Positions 1 through 8,252 of a DNA stretch of 64,000 nucleotides are shown here, one piece after another (position 1 is the first letter of the stretch; each line of letters starts with the position of its first letter). The notes beneath the pieces were generated by a model that made no database searches, was not told where the DNA came from, and worked only from the letters and a program-made list of their open reading frames with translations. Where the stretch lies: NCBI GenBank assembly GCA_910574895.1, contig CAJTDQ010000003.1:234134-298133 (forward strand), in the 5' to 3' direction. The translations under genes were made by a program, and so were the position numbers. Origin of the DNA: Eubacteriaceae bacterium. GTDB lineage: Bacteria; Bacillota; Clostridia; Lachnospirales; Lachnospiraceae.

Positions 1-1
1 A

Positions 2-955
2 AACTTCAAAGATGGCAAATGGGATGATGGACAGTTAACAGAGGATTCAAACGTAGTCATTAACGAATGTGCCGGAGTATTACAGTATGCTCAGACGATT
101 TTCGAAGGAATGAAGGCGTACACAACCGAGGATGGACGTATCGTCACATTCCGTCCTGATTTAAATGCGGCACGTATGGCTGATTCAGCCAGAAGACTTG
201 AGATGCCGGTATTCCCAGAGGATAGATTTGTAGATGCAGTCGTACAGACCATTAAAGAGAATGCAGCATATGTACCACCATATGGTTCCGGCGCGACATT
301 ATATGTCAGACCTTATATGTTTGGCAGCTCATCTGTTATTGGTGTAAAGCCGGCAGAAGAGTATCAGTTCAGAGTATTTACTACACCAGTAGGACCTTAT
401 TTTAAAGGCGGAGTAAAACCACTGACAATTAAGGTAAGCGATTTTGACAGAGCTGCCCCACATGGCACAGGACATATTAAGGCAGGACTCAATTATGCAA
501 TGAGTCTGCATGCAATCATGACAGCTCATGCAGAAGGCTATGATGAAAACATGTATTTAGATGCTGCAACGAGAACAAAGGTTGAGGAGACAGGTGGAGC
601 AAACTTCTTATTTATTACAAAAGATAATAAAGTAGTTACACCGAAATCAGATAGCATTCTTCCTTCAATTACCCGTCGTTCTCTGATGACAGTTGCGAAG
701 GATTACTTGGGACTTGAAGTTGAGGAAAGAGAAGTTTATTTAGATGAATTAAAAGATTTTGCAGAATGTGGTCTTTGTGGTACAGCAGCAGTTATCTCTC
801 CGGTAGGAAAGATTGTTGACCATGGAAAAGAGATTTGTTTCCCTAGTGGGATGGATGATATGGGACCGGTTACAAAGAAATTATACGATACATTGACAGG
901 AATCCAGATGGGAAGAATCGAAGCACCGGAAGGCTGGTTAGTTGAGATTAAATAA
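2..955 (+). CDS. ilvE: Branched-chain amino acid aminotransferase, 5' truncated by window edge
   Basis: PLP-dependent transaminase that interconverts leucine, isoleucine and valine with their 2-oxo acids, using glutamate/2-oxoglutarate. The open frame runs without a stop from base 2, so the gene begins outside the window; the ATG at 110 is internal (it lies in QTIFEGMKAY, a conserved family motif). The stretch GHIKAGLNYAM contains the Schiff-base lysine (codon 479-481) and matches the KxGxNY pattern of class IV BCATs. The C-terminal half has the ECGLCGTAAVISPVG element typical of the family. It ends 78 nt before the next gene, with a terminator hairpin between, so it closes its own transcript. 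Identification is by family motifs only; substrate range is inferred. Confidence 0.93.
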   Translation, partial: NFKDGKWDDGQLTEDSNVVINECAGVLQYAQTIFEGMKAYTTEDGRIVTFRPDLNAARMADSARRLEMPVFPEDRFVDAVVQTIKENAAYVPPYGSGATLYVRPYMFGSSSVIGVKPAEEYQFRVFTTPVGPYFKGGVKPLTIKVSDFDRAAPHGTGHIKAGLNYAMSLHAIMTAHAEGYDENMYLDAATRTKVEETGGANFLFITKDNKVVTPKSDSILPSITRRSLMTVAKDYLGLEVEEREVYLDELKDFAECGLCGTAAVISPVGKIVDHGKEICFPSGMDDMGPVTKKLYDTLTGIQMGRIEAPEGWLVEIK

Positions 956-969
956 AATCATAAATTTAA

Positions 970-1004
970 AAGTCCGCTTATATATTAGTAGGCGGACTTA
1001 TTTT
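970..1004 (+). terminator. Intrinsic terminator after ilvE
   Basis: AAGTCCGC (970-977) pairs with GCGGACTT (992-999) around an AT-rich loop and is followed by ATTTT. It ends the ilvE transcript. Confidence 0.75.
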
Positions 1005-1032
1005 AAAAAGAGACAAAAGGAGAAATGAAGCA

Positions 1033-1896
1033 ATGTGGAGCAGGGTAGAATTGAAAACAAGTGCAAAGCAGATATTACAGAAGAATTACTGGGGAGCAGT
1101 GCTGGTAGGACTGATACTGTCTATCTGCCTGGGAGGTACAGGAGTAGACAGTGTCTTTAATGTGAGTGATTTTATGGATAAAAGAATGACTAATATTCAT
1201 AATAATGTTATTTCTGATGGATTGGGAAATGATTTCGGTTATAGCATCTACGGCTCTTATGAAATTATTGTCAGAAAAATAATAGCGTTTATAAATAGTC
1301 TTTCATACACTACAATATTAATGATTTTGATACTAGCTTTTATCATTCTTATAGCCGCAGTCGCAATATCAGCTTTTGTTTTGGCACCGATAGAGGTAGG
1401 ATGCCGTAGATGGATGCTGAAGAATAGAAAAGATAACCCTCAGTTTGGTGAGATTGCTTTTGGATTTACGGATGGATATCTGAATATTGTAAAAATCATG
1501 TTCTGCAGAAATTTGTTTATTTCACTATGGTCGCTGTTATTTGTCATACCGGGAATCGTAAAAGCGTATGAATATCGAATGATACCATATCTTCTGGCTG
1601 AGAATCCCAATATGGATATGAGTGAAGCATTTGGCAGAACAAAAAATATGATGTACAATAATAAAACAGATGCTTTTGTATTGGATCTTTCATTCTTAGG
1701 ATGGTATTTATTGACTGCCTTTACTTGCGGTGTTTTGGCAATTTTTTATGTAACACCATATGTATATCTGACAGATATAGAATTGTATGTTGCATTATGT
1801 CAGGCACCTAAAGACAGTGATACAACACAGGGCGATAGAGCAACAGGTCAGTATGACAGTTCCAGAGAACAATATGATGAATACAGGGAAGTTTAG
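1033..1896 (+). CDS. DUF975 family integral membrane protein
   Basis: A 287-residue membrane protein with the DUF975 signature: the N-terminal RxxLKxxAKxxLxxNYW-type helix (RVELKTSAKQILQKNYWGA), a first membrane segment near residues 20-35, then hydrophobic segments near 95-125, 150-175 and 215-245. A charged, Gln-rich tail (about 255-287) is probably cytosolic. Function is unknown for the family. AGGAG at 1018-1022 supports the ATG at 1033; an ATG at 1025 runs into a stop after seven codons. It sits alone between the ilvE terminator and the butyrate operon promoter, so I infer monocistronic expression. Confidence 0.75.
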   Translation: MWSRVELKTSAKQILQKNYWGAVLVGLILSICLGGTGVDSVFNVSDFMDKRMTNIHNNVISDGLGNDFGYSIYGSYEIIVRKIIAFINSLSYTTILMILILAFIILIAAVAISAFVLAPIEVGCRRWMLKNRKDNPQFGEIAFGFTDGYLNIVKIMFCRNLFISLWSLLFVIPGIVKAYEYRMIPYLLAENPNMDMSEAFGRTKNMMYNNKTDAFVLDLSFLGWYLLTAFTCGVLAIFYVTPYVYLTDIELYVALCQAPKDSDTTQGDRATGQYDSSREQYDEYREV

Positions 1897-1948
1897 GAGA
1901 AACAAATATTCTGACAAAATTTTTGTTTATTGTACTAGACAAAGAAAA

Positions 1949-1972
1949 TATAATTTGTTAAAATTATAACAA
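1949..1972 (+). promoter_or_regulatory. Butyrate operon promoter with overlapping Rex operator
   Basis: A consensus -10 TATAAT (1949-1954) is followed at once by TTGTTAAAATTATAACAA (1955-1972). This 18-mer has 6-bp perfect inverted arms (TTGTTA/TAACAA) and differs from the Rex consensus TTGTTAANNNNTTAACAA at one position. The -35 is weak (TTTATT at 1926-1931, spacing 17). The operator would cover the start site, so Rex would block transcription of thl-crt-hbd-bcd-etfBA when the NADH/NAD ratio is low and release it when NADH rises. The site match is seen; the regulation is inferred from known clostridial Rex regulons. Confidence 0.8.
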
Positions 1973-2018
1973 AGTTGAAATCTTTTAAAAAATTATTTAT
2001 ATATGGAGGATTGATATT

Positions 2019-3203
2019 ATGTCAAAGAAAGTAGTTATTGCAGGCGCATGTCGTACAGCAATCGGTAGAATGGGTGGAGCGTTAAGCACAACTCCGGCAC
2101 CGGTTTTAGGATCTATTGTTATTGAAGAAGCTCTTAAGAGAGCAGGCGTACCAAAAGACGCAGTTGATCATGTATATATGGGCTGTGTTATTCAGGCAGG
2201 TCTTGGACAGAATGTAGCACGTCAGGCATCAATTAAAGCTGGACTTCCTATTGAAACACCGGCAGTTACAGTAAACGTTGTTTGTGGTTCAGGTCTTAAC
2301 TGTGTAAACATGGCTGCACAGATGATTCAGGCAGGAGATGCTGATATTGTTGTAGCAGGTGGTATGGAGAATATGTCAATGGCTCCATATGCATTACAGC
2401 AGGCAAGATTCGGATATAGAATGAACAATAATAAGATTGTAGATACAATGGTAAATGATGCTTTAACAGATGCATTCAATGATTACCATATGATGATTAC
2501 AGCTGAAAATGTAGCTGAACAGTGGAATATTTCAAGAGAAGAATTAGATGAATTCTCAGCAAATTCACAGCAGAAATGTGAAAAAGCTATGGCAGAAGGA
2601 AAATTCAAAGACGAAATCGTACCAGTTGTTGTTAAGAACAGAAAAGGCGATATTGTAGTAGATACAGATGAAGGACCAAGAGCTGGTACAACAGCTGAAT
2701 CACTTGGTAAATTAAGATGCTGTTCAGGTAAGGCTGATGGTGTTATTACAGCTGGTAATGCATCAGGTATCAATGATGGTGCTGCTGCAGTTGTAGTTAT
2801 GAGTGAAGAAAAGGCTAAAGAATTGGGTGTTACACCTATGGCTACATTTGTTGGCGGAGCACTTGGTGGTGTTGCACCTGAAATCATGGGTGTTGGACCA
2901 GTTGCTTCAACAAGAAAAGTTATGGAAAAGACAGGCTTAACAGTTGCAGATATGGACTTAATCGAAGCAAACGAAGCTTTTGCAGCACAGTCAGTAGCAG
3001 TTGCAAGAGATTTAGAGTTTGATATGAGCAAAGTAAATGTAAACGGTGGAGCTATCGCACTTGGACATCCGGTAGGAGCTTCAGGTTGTCGTATCCTTGT
3101 TACATTACTTCACGAAATGCAGAAGAGAGACGCTAAGAAGGGTCTTGCTACACTGTGTATCGGTGGTGGAATGGGCTGTTCAACAATCGTTGAAAGAGAC
3201 TAA
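2019..3203 (+). CDS. thlA: Acetyl-CoA acetyltransferase (thiolase)
   Basis: Condenses two acetyl-CoA into acetoacetyl-CoA, the first committed step to butyrate in the cytosol. The protein is 394 residues, the normal length for biosynthetic thiolases. Cys89 in VVCGSGLNC is the acyl-accepting nucleophile, His350 in [10 protein letters not shown] and Cys380 in CIGGGMGC complete the active site, and NEAFAAQ is the usual thiolase block. GGAGGA at 2004-2009 sets the ATG. It is the first gene of the operon and lies directly behind the Rex-type operator. A stable hairpin separates it from crt, which may give thiolase a different dosage from the downstream genes. Confidence 0.97.
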   Translation: MSKKVVIAGACRTAIGRMGGALSTTPAPVLGSIVIEEALKRAGVPKDAVDHVYMGCVIQAGLGQNVARQASIKAGLPIETPAVTVNVVCGSGLNCVNMAAQMIQAGDADIVVAGGMENMSMAPYALQQARFGYRMNNNKIVDTMVNDALTDAFNDYHMMITAENVAEQWNISREELDEFSANSQQKCEKAMAEGKFKDEIVPVVVKNRKGDIVVDTDEGPRAGTTAESLGKLRCCSGKADGVITAGNASGINDGAAAVVVMSEEKAKELGVTPMATFVGGALGGVAPEIMGVGPVASTRKVMEKTGLTVADMDLIEANEAFAAQSVAVARDLEFDMSKVNVNGGAIALGHPVGASGCRILVTLLHEMQKRDAKKGLATLCIGGGMGCSTIVERD

Positions 3204-3213
3204 GTGAAAATAT

Positions 3214-3247
3214 ACTGGTTTGAGGGTATTTCTGCCTTCAAGCCAGT
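3214..3247 (+). terminator. Intercistronic hairpin between thl and crt (partial terminator or processing site)
   Basis: ACTGGTTTGAGGG (3214-3226) pairs with CCTTCAAGCCAGT (3235-3247) over 13 positions with two G-T wobbles and an 8-nt loop. Only TTATTGTGTGTTT follows, so the U-tract is poor. There is no clear promoter before crt, which suggests a leaky terminator or an RNA-stabilising stem rather than a full stop. Confidence 0.55.
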
Positions 3248-3303
3248 TTATTGTGTGTTTACTAGAGTTTTCTTTATAATTATAATTAAAAAGGAGAAGT
3301 AAT

Positions 3304-4095
3304 ATGGAATTTATTACATATGAACAGGATGGATATGTTGGTGTTATCACTATCAATCGTCCAAAGGCGTTAAATGCTTTAAACAGTCAGGTTCTTGAAG
3401 AATTAGATGCTGCACTTGATGCAGTAAATCTTGACGAGACAAGAGCATTGATTTTAACTGGTGCCGGCGAGAAGTCATTTGTAGCCGGTGCTGATATTGG
3501 AGAAATGTCTACACTTACAAAGGCAGAAGGTGAGGCATTTGGTAAAAAAGGAAATGATGTGTTCAGAAAGTTAGAGACATTTCCTATTCCTGTAATTGCA
3601 GCAGTGAATGGATTTGCTCTTGGCGGTGGATGTGAGATTTCAATGAGCTGTGATATCAGAATCTGCTCAGATAATGCAATCTTTGGTCAGCCGGAAGTTG
3701 GTCTTGGAATTACACCGGGATTTGGTGGAACACAGAGACTTGCAAGACTTGTTGGACCAGGTATGGCAAAACAGATGATTTATACAGCTAGAAATATTAA
3801 AGCTGATGAAGCATTCAGAATTGGTCTTGTAAATGCAGTTTACCCACAGGAAGAATTGATGGCAGCTGCAAAGAAGATGGCAGCAGGTATCGCTATGCAG
3901 GCACCAATCGCTGTCAGAGCATGCAAGAAGGCTATTAATGATGGTCTCGATGCTACAATGGATGATGCAATCGTAATCGAGGAAAAATTATTTGGAAGCT
4001 GTTTTGAAACAGAAGATCAAAAAGCCGGAATGGGTAACTTCCTTGAGAAAGATAAAGAAAAGAAATTAAAGGTTGTACCTTTTAAGAATTGTTAA
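3304..4095 (+). CDS. crt: 3-hydroxybutyryl-CoA dehydratase (crotonase)
   Basis: Dehydrates 3-hydroxybutyryl-CoA to crotonyl-CoA. The 263-residue protein is a standard enoyl-CoA hydratase/isomerase fold: AGADIGEM and NGFALGGGCE form the oxyanion-hole region, with the two catalytic glutamates at Glu111 (GGGCEISMSCD) and Glu131 (FGQPEVGLGITPGFGGTQRL). AAGGAGAAGTAAT precedes the ATG. It lies between thl and hbd in the usual order for Lachnospiraceae butyrate operons. Position and family motifs agree, so I am confident of the role. Confidence 0.96.
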   Translation: MEFITYEQDGYVGVITINRPKALNALNSQVLEELDAALDAVNLDETRALILTGAGEKSFVAGADIGEMSTLTKAEGEAFGKKGNDVFRKLETFPIPVIAAVNGFALGGGCEISMSCDIRICSDNAIFGQPEVGLGITPGFGGTQRLARLVGPGMAKQMIYTARNIKADEAFRIGLVNAVYPQEELMAAAKKMAAGIAMQAPIAVRACKKAINDGLDATMDDAIVIEEKLFGSCFETEDQKAGMGNFLEKDKEKKLKVVPFKNC

Positions 4096-4167
4096 TTGTA
4101 ATGAGCCACGGAACGTAATCGAGCGTATCGTGGATAAAAAATAAAATTTAATCTTGGAGGAAAAAAG

Positions 4168-5040
4168 ATGAAAGTTGGAGTAATTGGTGCCGGTACAATG
4201 GGCCAGGGAATCGCAAAGGCTTTTGCTCAGATTGATGGATACACAGTAGCATTATGTGACATCAAGCAGGAATGGGCTGAAGGTGGAAAAGACAAGATTG
4301 CAAAAGGTTATGCAAGACTTGTAGAAAAAGGAAAAATGACACAGGAGAAGGTTGATGATATTTTAAACAGTATCACACCGGGACTTAAGGAAGATCTTTG
4401 TGCAGATTGTGATTTAATTGTTGAAGCTGCATTTGAGAACATGGAAGTAAAGAAAACAACATTTTCTGAATTAGATAAAATTTGCAAACCGGAATGTATC
4501 TTTGCTTCAAATACATCATCTCTTTCTATTACAGAGATTGGAAATGGTCTTACACGTCCAATGATTGGTATGCATTTCTTTAATCCTGCAGATAGAATGA
4601 AACTTGTAGAAGTTATTGCAGGTGTAAATACACCGGAAGAAACTGTTGCAGAGATTAAAAAGATTTCAGAAGAAATTGGAAAGACACCTGTACAGGTAAA
4701 TGAAGCAGCAGGTTTCGTAGTAAACCGTATTTTAATTCCAATGATTAATGAAGCAGCATTTATCAAAATGGAAGGTGTTTCAGATATAGCAGGTATTGAT
4801 GCAGCAATGAAACTTGGAGCAAACCATCCAATGGGACCATTAGAGTTAGGAGATTTTATCGGTTTAGATATCTGTCTTGCAATTATGGATGTTCTTTATA
4901 ATGAAACAGGCGACAGCAAATATCGTGCCTGCCCATTAATCCGTAAGATGGTACGTGGTGGAAATCTTGGTGCTAAGAGTGGTAAGGGATTCTATGTTTA
5001 CAATGCAGACAGAACCAAAACACCAGTAGATGCACAGTAA
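4168..5040 (+). CDS. hbd: 3-hydroxybutyryl-CoA dehydrogenase
   Basis: Reduces acetoacetyl-CoA to 3-hydroxybutyryl-CoA with NAD(P)H. The 290-residue protein starts with a Rossmann GxGxxGxG motif (GAGTMGQG, residues 7-14), has catalytic His136 in GMHFFNPADRMKLVE, the SNTSSLSIT loop, and the C-terminal helical domain ending in GAKSGKGFYVY. TTGGAGG sits just upstream of the ATG. The 72-nt gap after crt contains a short hairpin (CCACG...CGTGG). It is part of the butyrate operon, and its NADH use fits Rex control of the whole unit. Confidence 0.96.
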   Translation: MKVGVIGAGTMGQGIAKAFAQIDGYTVALCDIKQEWAEGGKDKIAKGYARLVEKGKMTQEKVDDILNSITPGLKEDLCADCDLIVEAAFENMEVKKTTFSELDKICKPECIFASNTSSLSITEIGNGLTRPMIGMHFFNPADRMKLVEVIAGVNTPEETVAEIKKISEEIGKTPVQVNEAAGFVVNRILIPMINEAAFIKMEGVSDIAGIDAAMKLGANHPMGPLELGDFIGLDICLAIMDVLYNETGDSKYRACPLIRKMVRGGNLGAKSGKGFYVYNADRTKTPVDAQ

Positions 5041-5069
5041 ATAAAAATATATACATGGAGGAATAAGAA

Positions 5070-6227
5070 ATGGATTTTACATTAAGTAAGAAACATGAAA
5101 TGGCTAGAACTCTTTTCAAAGAATTCGCTGAGACAGAAGTGAAGCCTTTAGCTCAGGAAACAGATGAGAACGAACAGTTCCCTGTAGAAACAGTTGAAAA
5201 GATGGCAAAATATGGTTTCCTTGGTATTCCGGTTCCAAAGGAATACGGTGGACAGGGATGTGATCCTTTGACATATGCAATGTGTGTTGAGGAATTATCA
5301 AAAGTTTGTGGTACAACAGGTGTTATCGTATCAGCACATACATCACTTTGTATTGATCCGATTATGACATATGGTACAGAAGAGCAGAAGAAGAAATATG
5401 TAACTCCACTTGCAAAGGGTGAGAAGTTAGGTGCTTTTGGTCTTACAGAGCCGGGTGCAGGAACAGACGCTCAGGGACAGCAGACAAAGGCTGTTTTCGA
5501 TGAAGCTACAAATGAATGGGTATTAAACGGTTCTAAGTGCTTTATCACAAATGGTAAATATGCAGATGTTTACATCGTAATCGCTGTAACAGGTAAAGTT
5601 GAAAAACGTGGTAGAATGATGAAAGAAATTTCAGCATTTATCGTTGAAAAAGGAACACCTGGATTTTCCTTTGGTACAAAGGAAAAGAAAATGGGTATCC
5701 GCGGTTCAGCTACATACGAATTAATCTTTGAAGATTGCCGTATTCCAGCTGAAAACTTACTTGGCGCTAAGGGTAAAGGTTTTGGTATTGCAATGCATAC
5801 GCTTGATGGTGGACGTATTGGTATCGCAGCTCAGGCTCTTGGTATTGCAGAAGGTGCTTTAGAGACTACAATTGAGTACGTTAAGGAAAGAAAGCAGTTC
5901 GGAAGAAGTATCGGACAGTTCCAGAATACACAGTTCCAGTTAGCAGATATGGCTACAAAGGTAGAAGCTGCTAAGATGTTAGTATACAAAGCAGCTATGG
6001 CTAAGGCTACTCAGAAGGTATATTCTGTAGAAGCAGCACAGGCTAAATTATATGCAGCAGAAGTTGCTATGGAAGTAACAACGAAGGCTGTTCAGTTACA
6101 CGGTGGTTATGGTTATATCAGAGAATATGACGTTGAAAGAATGATGAGAGATGCTAAGATTACAGAAATCTACGAAGGTACATCAGAAGTTCAGCGTATG
6201 GTAATCTCTGCAAACTTATTAAAGTAA
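5070..6227 (+). CDS. bcd: Butyryl-CoA dehydrogenase
   Basis: FAD-dependent reduction of crotonyl-CoA to butyryl-CoA. In clostridia it works with EtfAB to bifurcate NADH electrons to crotonyl-CoA and ferredoxin. The 385-residue length is normal for the acyl-CoA dehydrogenase family. Visible landmarks are FGLTEPGAGTDAQG (flavin/substrate loop), GIRGSATYEL, the RKQFGRSIGQFQ helix, LHGGYGYIREYDVERMMRDAK and the catalytic Glu369 in EIYEGTSEVQR. GGAGGAATAAG precedes the ATG. etfB begins 16 nt after its stop, supporting a tight complex made from one mRNA. Confidence 0.97.
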   Translation: MDFTLSKKHEMARTLFKEFAETEVKPLAQETDENEQFPVETVEKMAKYGFLGIPVPKEYGGQGCDPLTYAMCVEELSKVCGTTGVIVSAHTSLCIDPIMTYGTEEQKKKYVTPLAKGEKLGAFGLTEPGAGTDAQGQQTKAVFDEATNEWVLNGSKCFITNGKYADVYIVIAVTGKVEKRGRMMKEISAFIVEKGTPGFSFGTKEKKMGIRGSATYELIFEDCRIPAENLLGAKGKGFGIAMHTLDGGRIGIAAQALGIAEGALETTIEYVKERKQFGRSIGQFQNTQFQLADMATKVEAAKMLVYKAAMAKATQKVYSVEAAQAKLYAAEVAMEVTTKAVQLHGGYGYIREYDVERMMRDAKITEIYEGTSEVQRMVISANLLK

Positions 6228-6242
6228 TAGGAGGTACTAATC

Positions 6243-7031
6243 GTGAAAGTTATCGTATGTATAAAGCAGGTACCTGATACAAAGGGTGGCGTACAGTTTA
6301 ACCCGGACGGTACATTAAATAGAGCTGCAATGCTTACAATCATGAATCCAGATGATAAGGCAGGTCTTGAAGCAGCACTTAGATTAAAAGATAAGTACGG
6401 CGCAGAAGTTACAGTTCTTACAATGGGACTTCCAAAGGCAGAAGATGTACTTCGTGAAGCTATGGCTATGGGCGCTGACAATGGAATTTTAGTAACAGAC
6501 AGAGTTTTAGGTGGTGCTGATACTTGGGCAACATCTACAACAATTGCCGGTGCTATTAGAAATATTGAAGATTACGACATTATTATTACAGGCCGTCAGG
6601 CTATCGACGGTGATACAGCTCAGGTTGGACCACAGATTGCTGAACATCTTGGACTTCCGGTTATTTCATATGCAGAAGGTATTGAAATCGAGGGAGACAG
6701 CGTAATCGTTAAGAGACAGTACGAAGACAGACATCATATGTTAAAAGCAAAGATGCCGGTTCTTATTACAGCTCTTTCAGAATTAAATGATCCTAGATAC
6801 ATGACTCCGGGTGGAATTTTTGATGCATGTGATGCAGAAATAACAACTTGGGGAAGAAAAGATTTAGTTGATGTTAATGATGGAGATTTAGGCCTTATGG
6901 GTTCACCTACAAAGATTGCTAAGGCTTCTGATAAGGTAAGAAAGGGTGCAGGCGAAAAGGTTGCTCCAGATTCACCGGAAGAGGCAGTAGATTACATCAT
7001 GGACAAATTATTAACAAAACACGTTATTTAG
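6243..7031 (+). CDS. etfB: Electron transfer flavoprotein, beta subunit
   Basis: Beta subunit of the flavoprotein partnering Bcd. It is 262 residues and has the family blocks MKVIVCIKQVPDT at the N-terminus, NPDDKAGLEAALRLKD, and GRQAIDGDTAQVGPQIAEHLG. The start is GTG at 6243, placed by TAGGAGGTACTAATC just upstream; no nearer ATG is in frame. It sits 16 nt after bcd and 19 nt before etfA. In bifurcating clostridial Etf complexes this subunit carries the bifurcating FAD; I infer the same role from the operon context. Confidence 0.95.
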   Translation: MKVIVCIKQVPDTKGGVQFNPDGTLNRAAMLTIMNPDDKAGLEAALRLKDKYGAEVTVLTMGLPKAEDVLREAMAMGADNGILVTDRVLGGADTWATSTTIAGAIRNIEDYDIIITGRQAIDGDTAQVGPQIAEHLGLPVISYAEGIEIEGDSVIVKRQYEDRHHMLKAKMPVLITALSELNDPRYMTPGGIFDACDAEITTWGRKDLVDVNDGDLGLMGSPTKIAKASDKVRKGAGEKVAPDSPEEAVDYIMDKLLTKHVI

Positions 7032-7050
7032 TAGAGAGGAGATTATAATT

Positions 7051-8103
7051 ATGCAGAACATTAATTTAGAAGATTATAAAGGCGTATATGTCTTCGCTCA
7101 GCAGGTAGATAACGAATTAAGCGGTATCGCATTCGAGTTACTTGGAGAAGCAGGAAGACTTGCAAAGCCATTAGAAACAGAAGTTACAGCAGTACTTCTT
7201 GGAAAAGATGTTAGCGGTCTTGTAGATCAGTTAGCAGAATATGGTGCTGATAAGGTTATCGTTGTTGATGATCCGGCACTTGAAACATATAGAACAGAGC
7301 CATATGCACAGGCTTTAACAGCAGTAATCAATGAATTCAAGCCAGAAATCATGTTAGTTGGTGCTACAGCAATCGGTAGAGATTTAGGTCCTACAGTTTC
7401 TGCAAGAGTAGCAACAGGTTTAACAGCTGACTGTACATTATTAGAGATTGGTGATTTCCCAATTAACCCAATTCCAGGAAAAGAGCAGAAGCACAATCAG
7501 TTACTTATGACTCGTCCAGCTTTTGGTGGAAACACAATCGCTACAATCGCTTGTCCTGACCACAGACCACAGATGGCAACAGTTCGTGCAGGTGTTATGC
7601 AGAAGGCTGAGCCTAAGGCAGGTGCTAAGGCAGAAGTAATTAACTTTGATGCAAAATTAGAAGAAAACAGCAAATATGTTGAGATTCAGGAAGTAATCAA
7701 GGCAGTTACAGAGACAGTTGATATTATGGACGCTAAGATTTTAGTATCCGGTGGACGTGGTGTTGGTTCCGCAGAAAACTTCAAAATGCTTGAAGACCTT
7801 GCAAAGGTTCTCGGTGGTGAAGTTTCCTGTTCAAGAGCTGTAACAGATAACGGCTGGTTACCGGTTGATAGACAGGTAGGACAGACAGGAAAGACTGTAC
7901 GTCCACAGGTTTACTTTGCAATTGGTATTTCAGGAGCTATCCAGCACGTAGCTGGTATGGAAGAATCTGACTTAATTATCGCAATCAATAAAGACGAAGA
8001 TGCTCCAATCTTTGACGTAGCTGATTACGGTATTGTTGGTGACTTAAACAAAATAGTTCCACAGCTTACAGAGGCAATCAAGGCAGCAGAAGCTAATAAA
8101 TAA
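7051..8103 (+). CDS. etfA: Electron transfer flavoprotein, alpha subunit
   Basis: Alpha subunit of the Bcd-linked flavoprotein, 350 residues. The C-terminal FAD domain is clear: SGGRGVGSAENFKMLEDLA near residue 230, the AVTDNGWLPVDRQVGQTGKTV stretch, and YFAIGISGAIQHVAGM near residue 290. The N-terminal half has the shared Etf fold (YKGVYVFAQQVDNELSGIAFELLGEA). AGAGGAG precedes the ATG. It is the last gene of the butyrate operon and is followed by a GC-rich hairpin. Confidence 0.96.
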   Translation: MQNINLEDYKGVYVFAQQVDNELSGIAFELLGEAGRLAKPLETEVTAVLLGKDVSGLVDQLAEYGADKVIVVDDPALETYRTEPYAQALTAVINEFKPEIMLVGATAIGRDLGPTVSARVATGLTADCTLLEIGDFPINPIPGKEQKHNQLLMTRPAFGGNTIATIACPDHRPQMATVRAGVMQKAEPKAGAKAEVINFDAKLEENSKYVEIQEVIKAVTETVDIMDAKILVSGGRGVGSAENFKMLEDLAKVLGGEVSCSRAVTDNGWLPVDRQVGQTGKTVRPQVYFAIGISGAIQHVAGMEESDLIIAINKDEDAPIFDVADYGIVGDLNKIVPQLTEAIKAAEANK

Positions 8104-8114
8104 TTAGATTTACC

Positions 8115-8145
8115 AAGGGATGTTCCAAACTTTGGGACGTCCCTT
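8115..8145 (+). terminator. Terminator-like hairpin ending the butyrate operon
   Basis: AAGGGATGTTCC (8115-8126) pairs with GGGACGTCCCTT (8134-8145), with two wobbles and a 7-nt loop. The following sequence is only moderately T-rich. Confidence 0.65.
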
Positions 8146-8252
8146 GAGTACTATTATTGAAAAACAGGATATAATTGAAAATTGTTGGGGGGATTTATGG
8201 TTGTTATATTTTACTATCTAGTATAGAAATATAATGAATGATTGGAGAAAAA

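Noticed and set aside
1975..2003. TTGAAA-N17-TATATA as the thl promoter
   Set aside because: Transcription would start at or after the ribosome site GGAGGA (2004-2009); the upstream TATAAT with the Rex-type site is more sensible.
2483..3031. 182-codon open frame on the minus strand inside thl
   Set aside because: Antisense shadow of a strongly conserved thiolase gene, no ribosome site and no recognisable protein.
8230..8235. TATAAT just before the secreted metallopeptidase gene
   Set aside because: Too close to the ribosome site at 8244 and without a -35.
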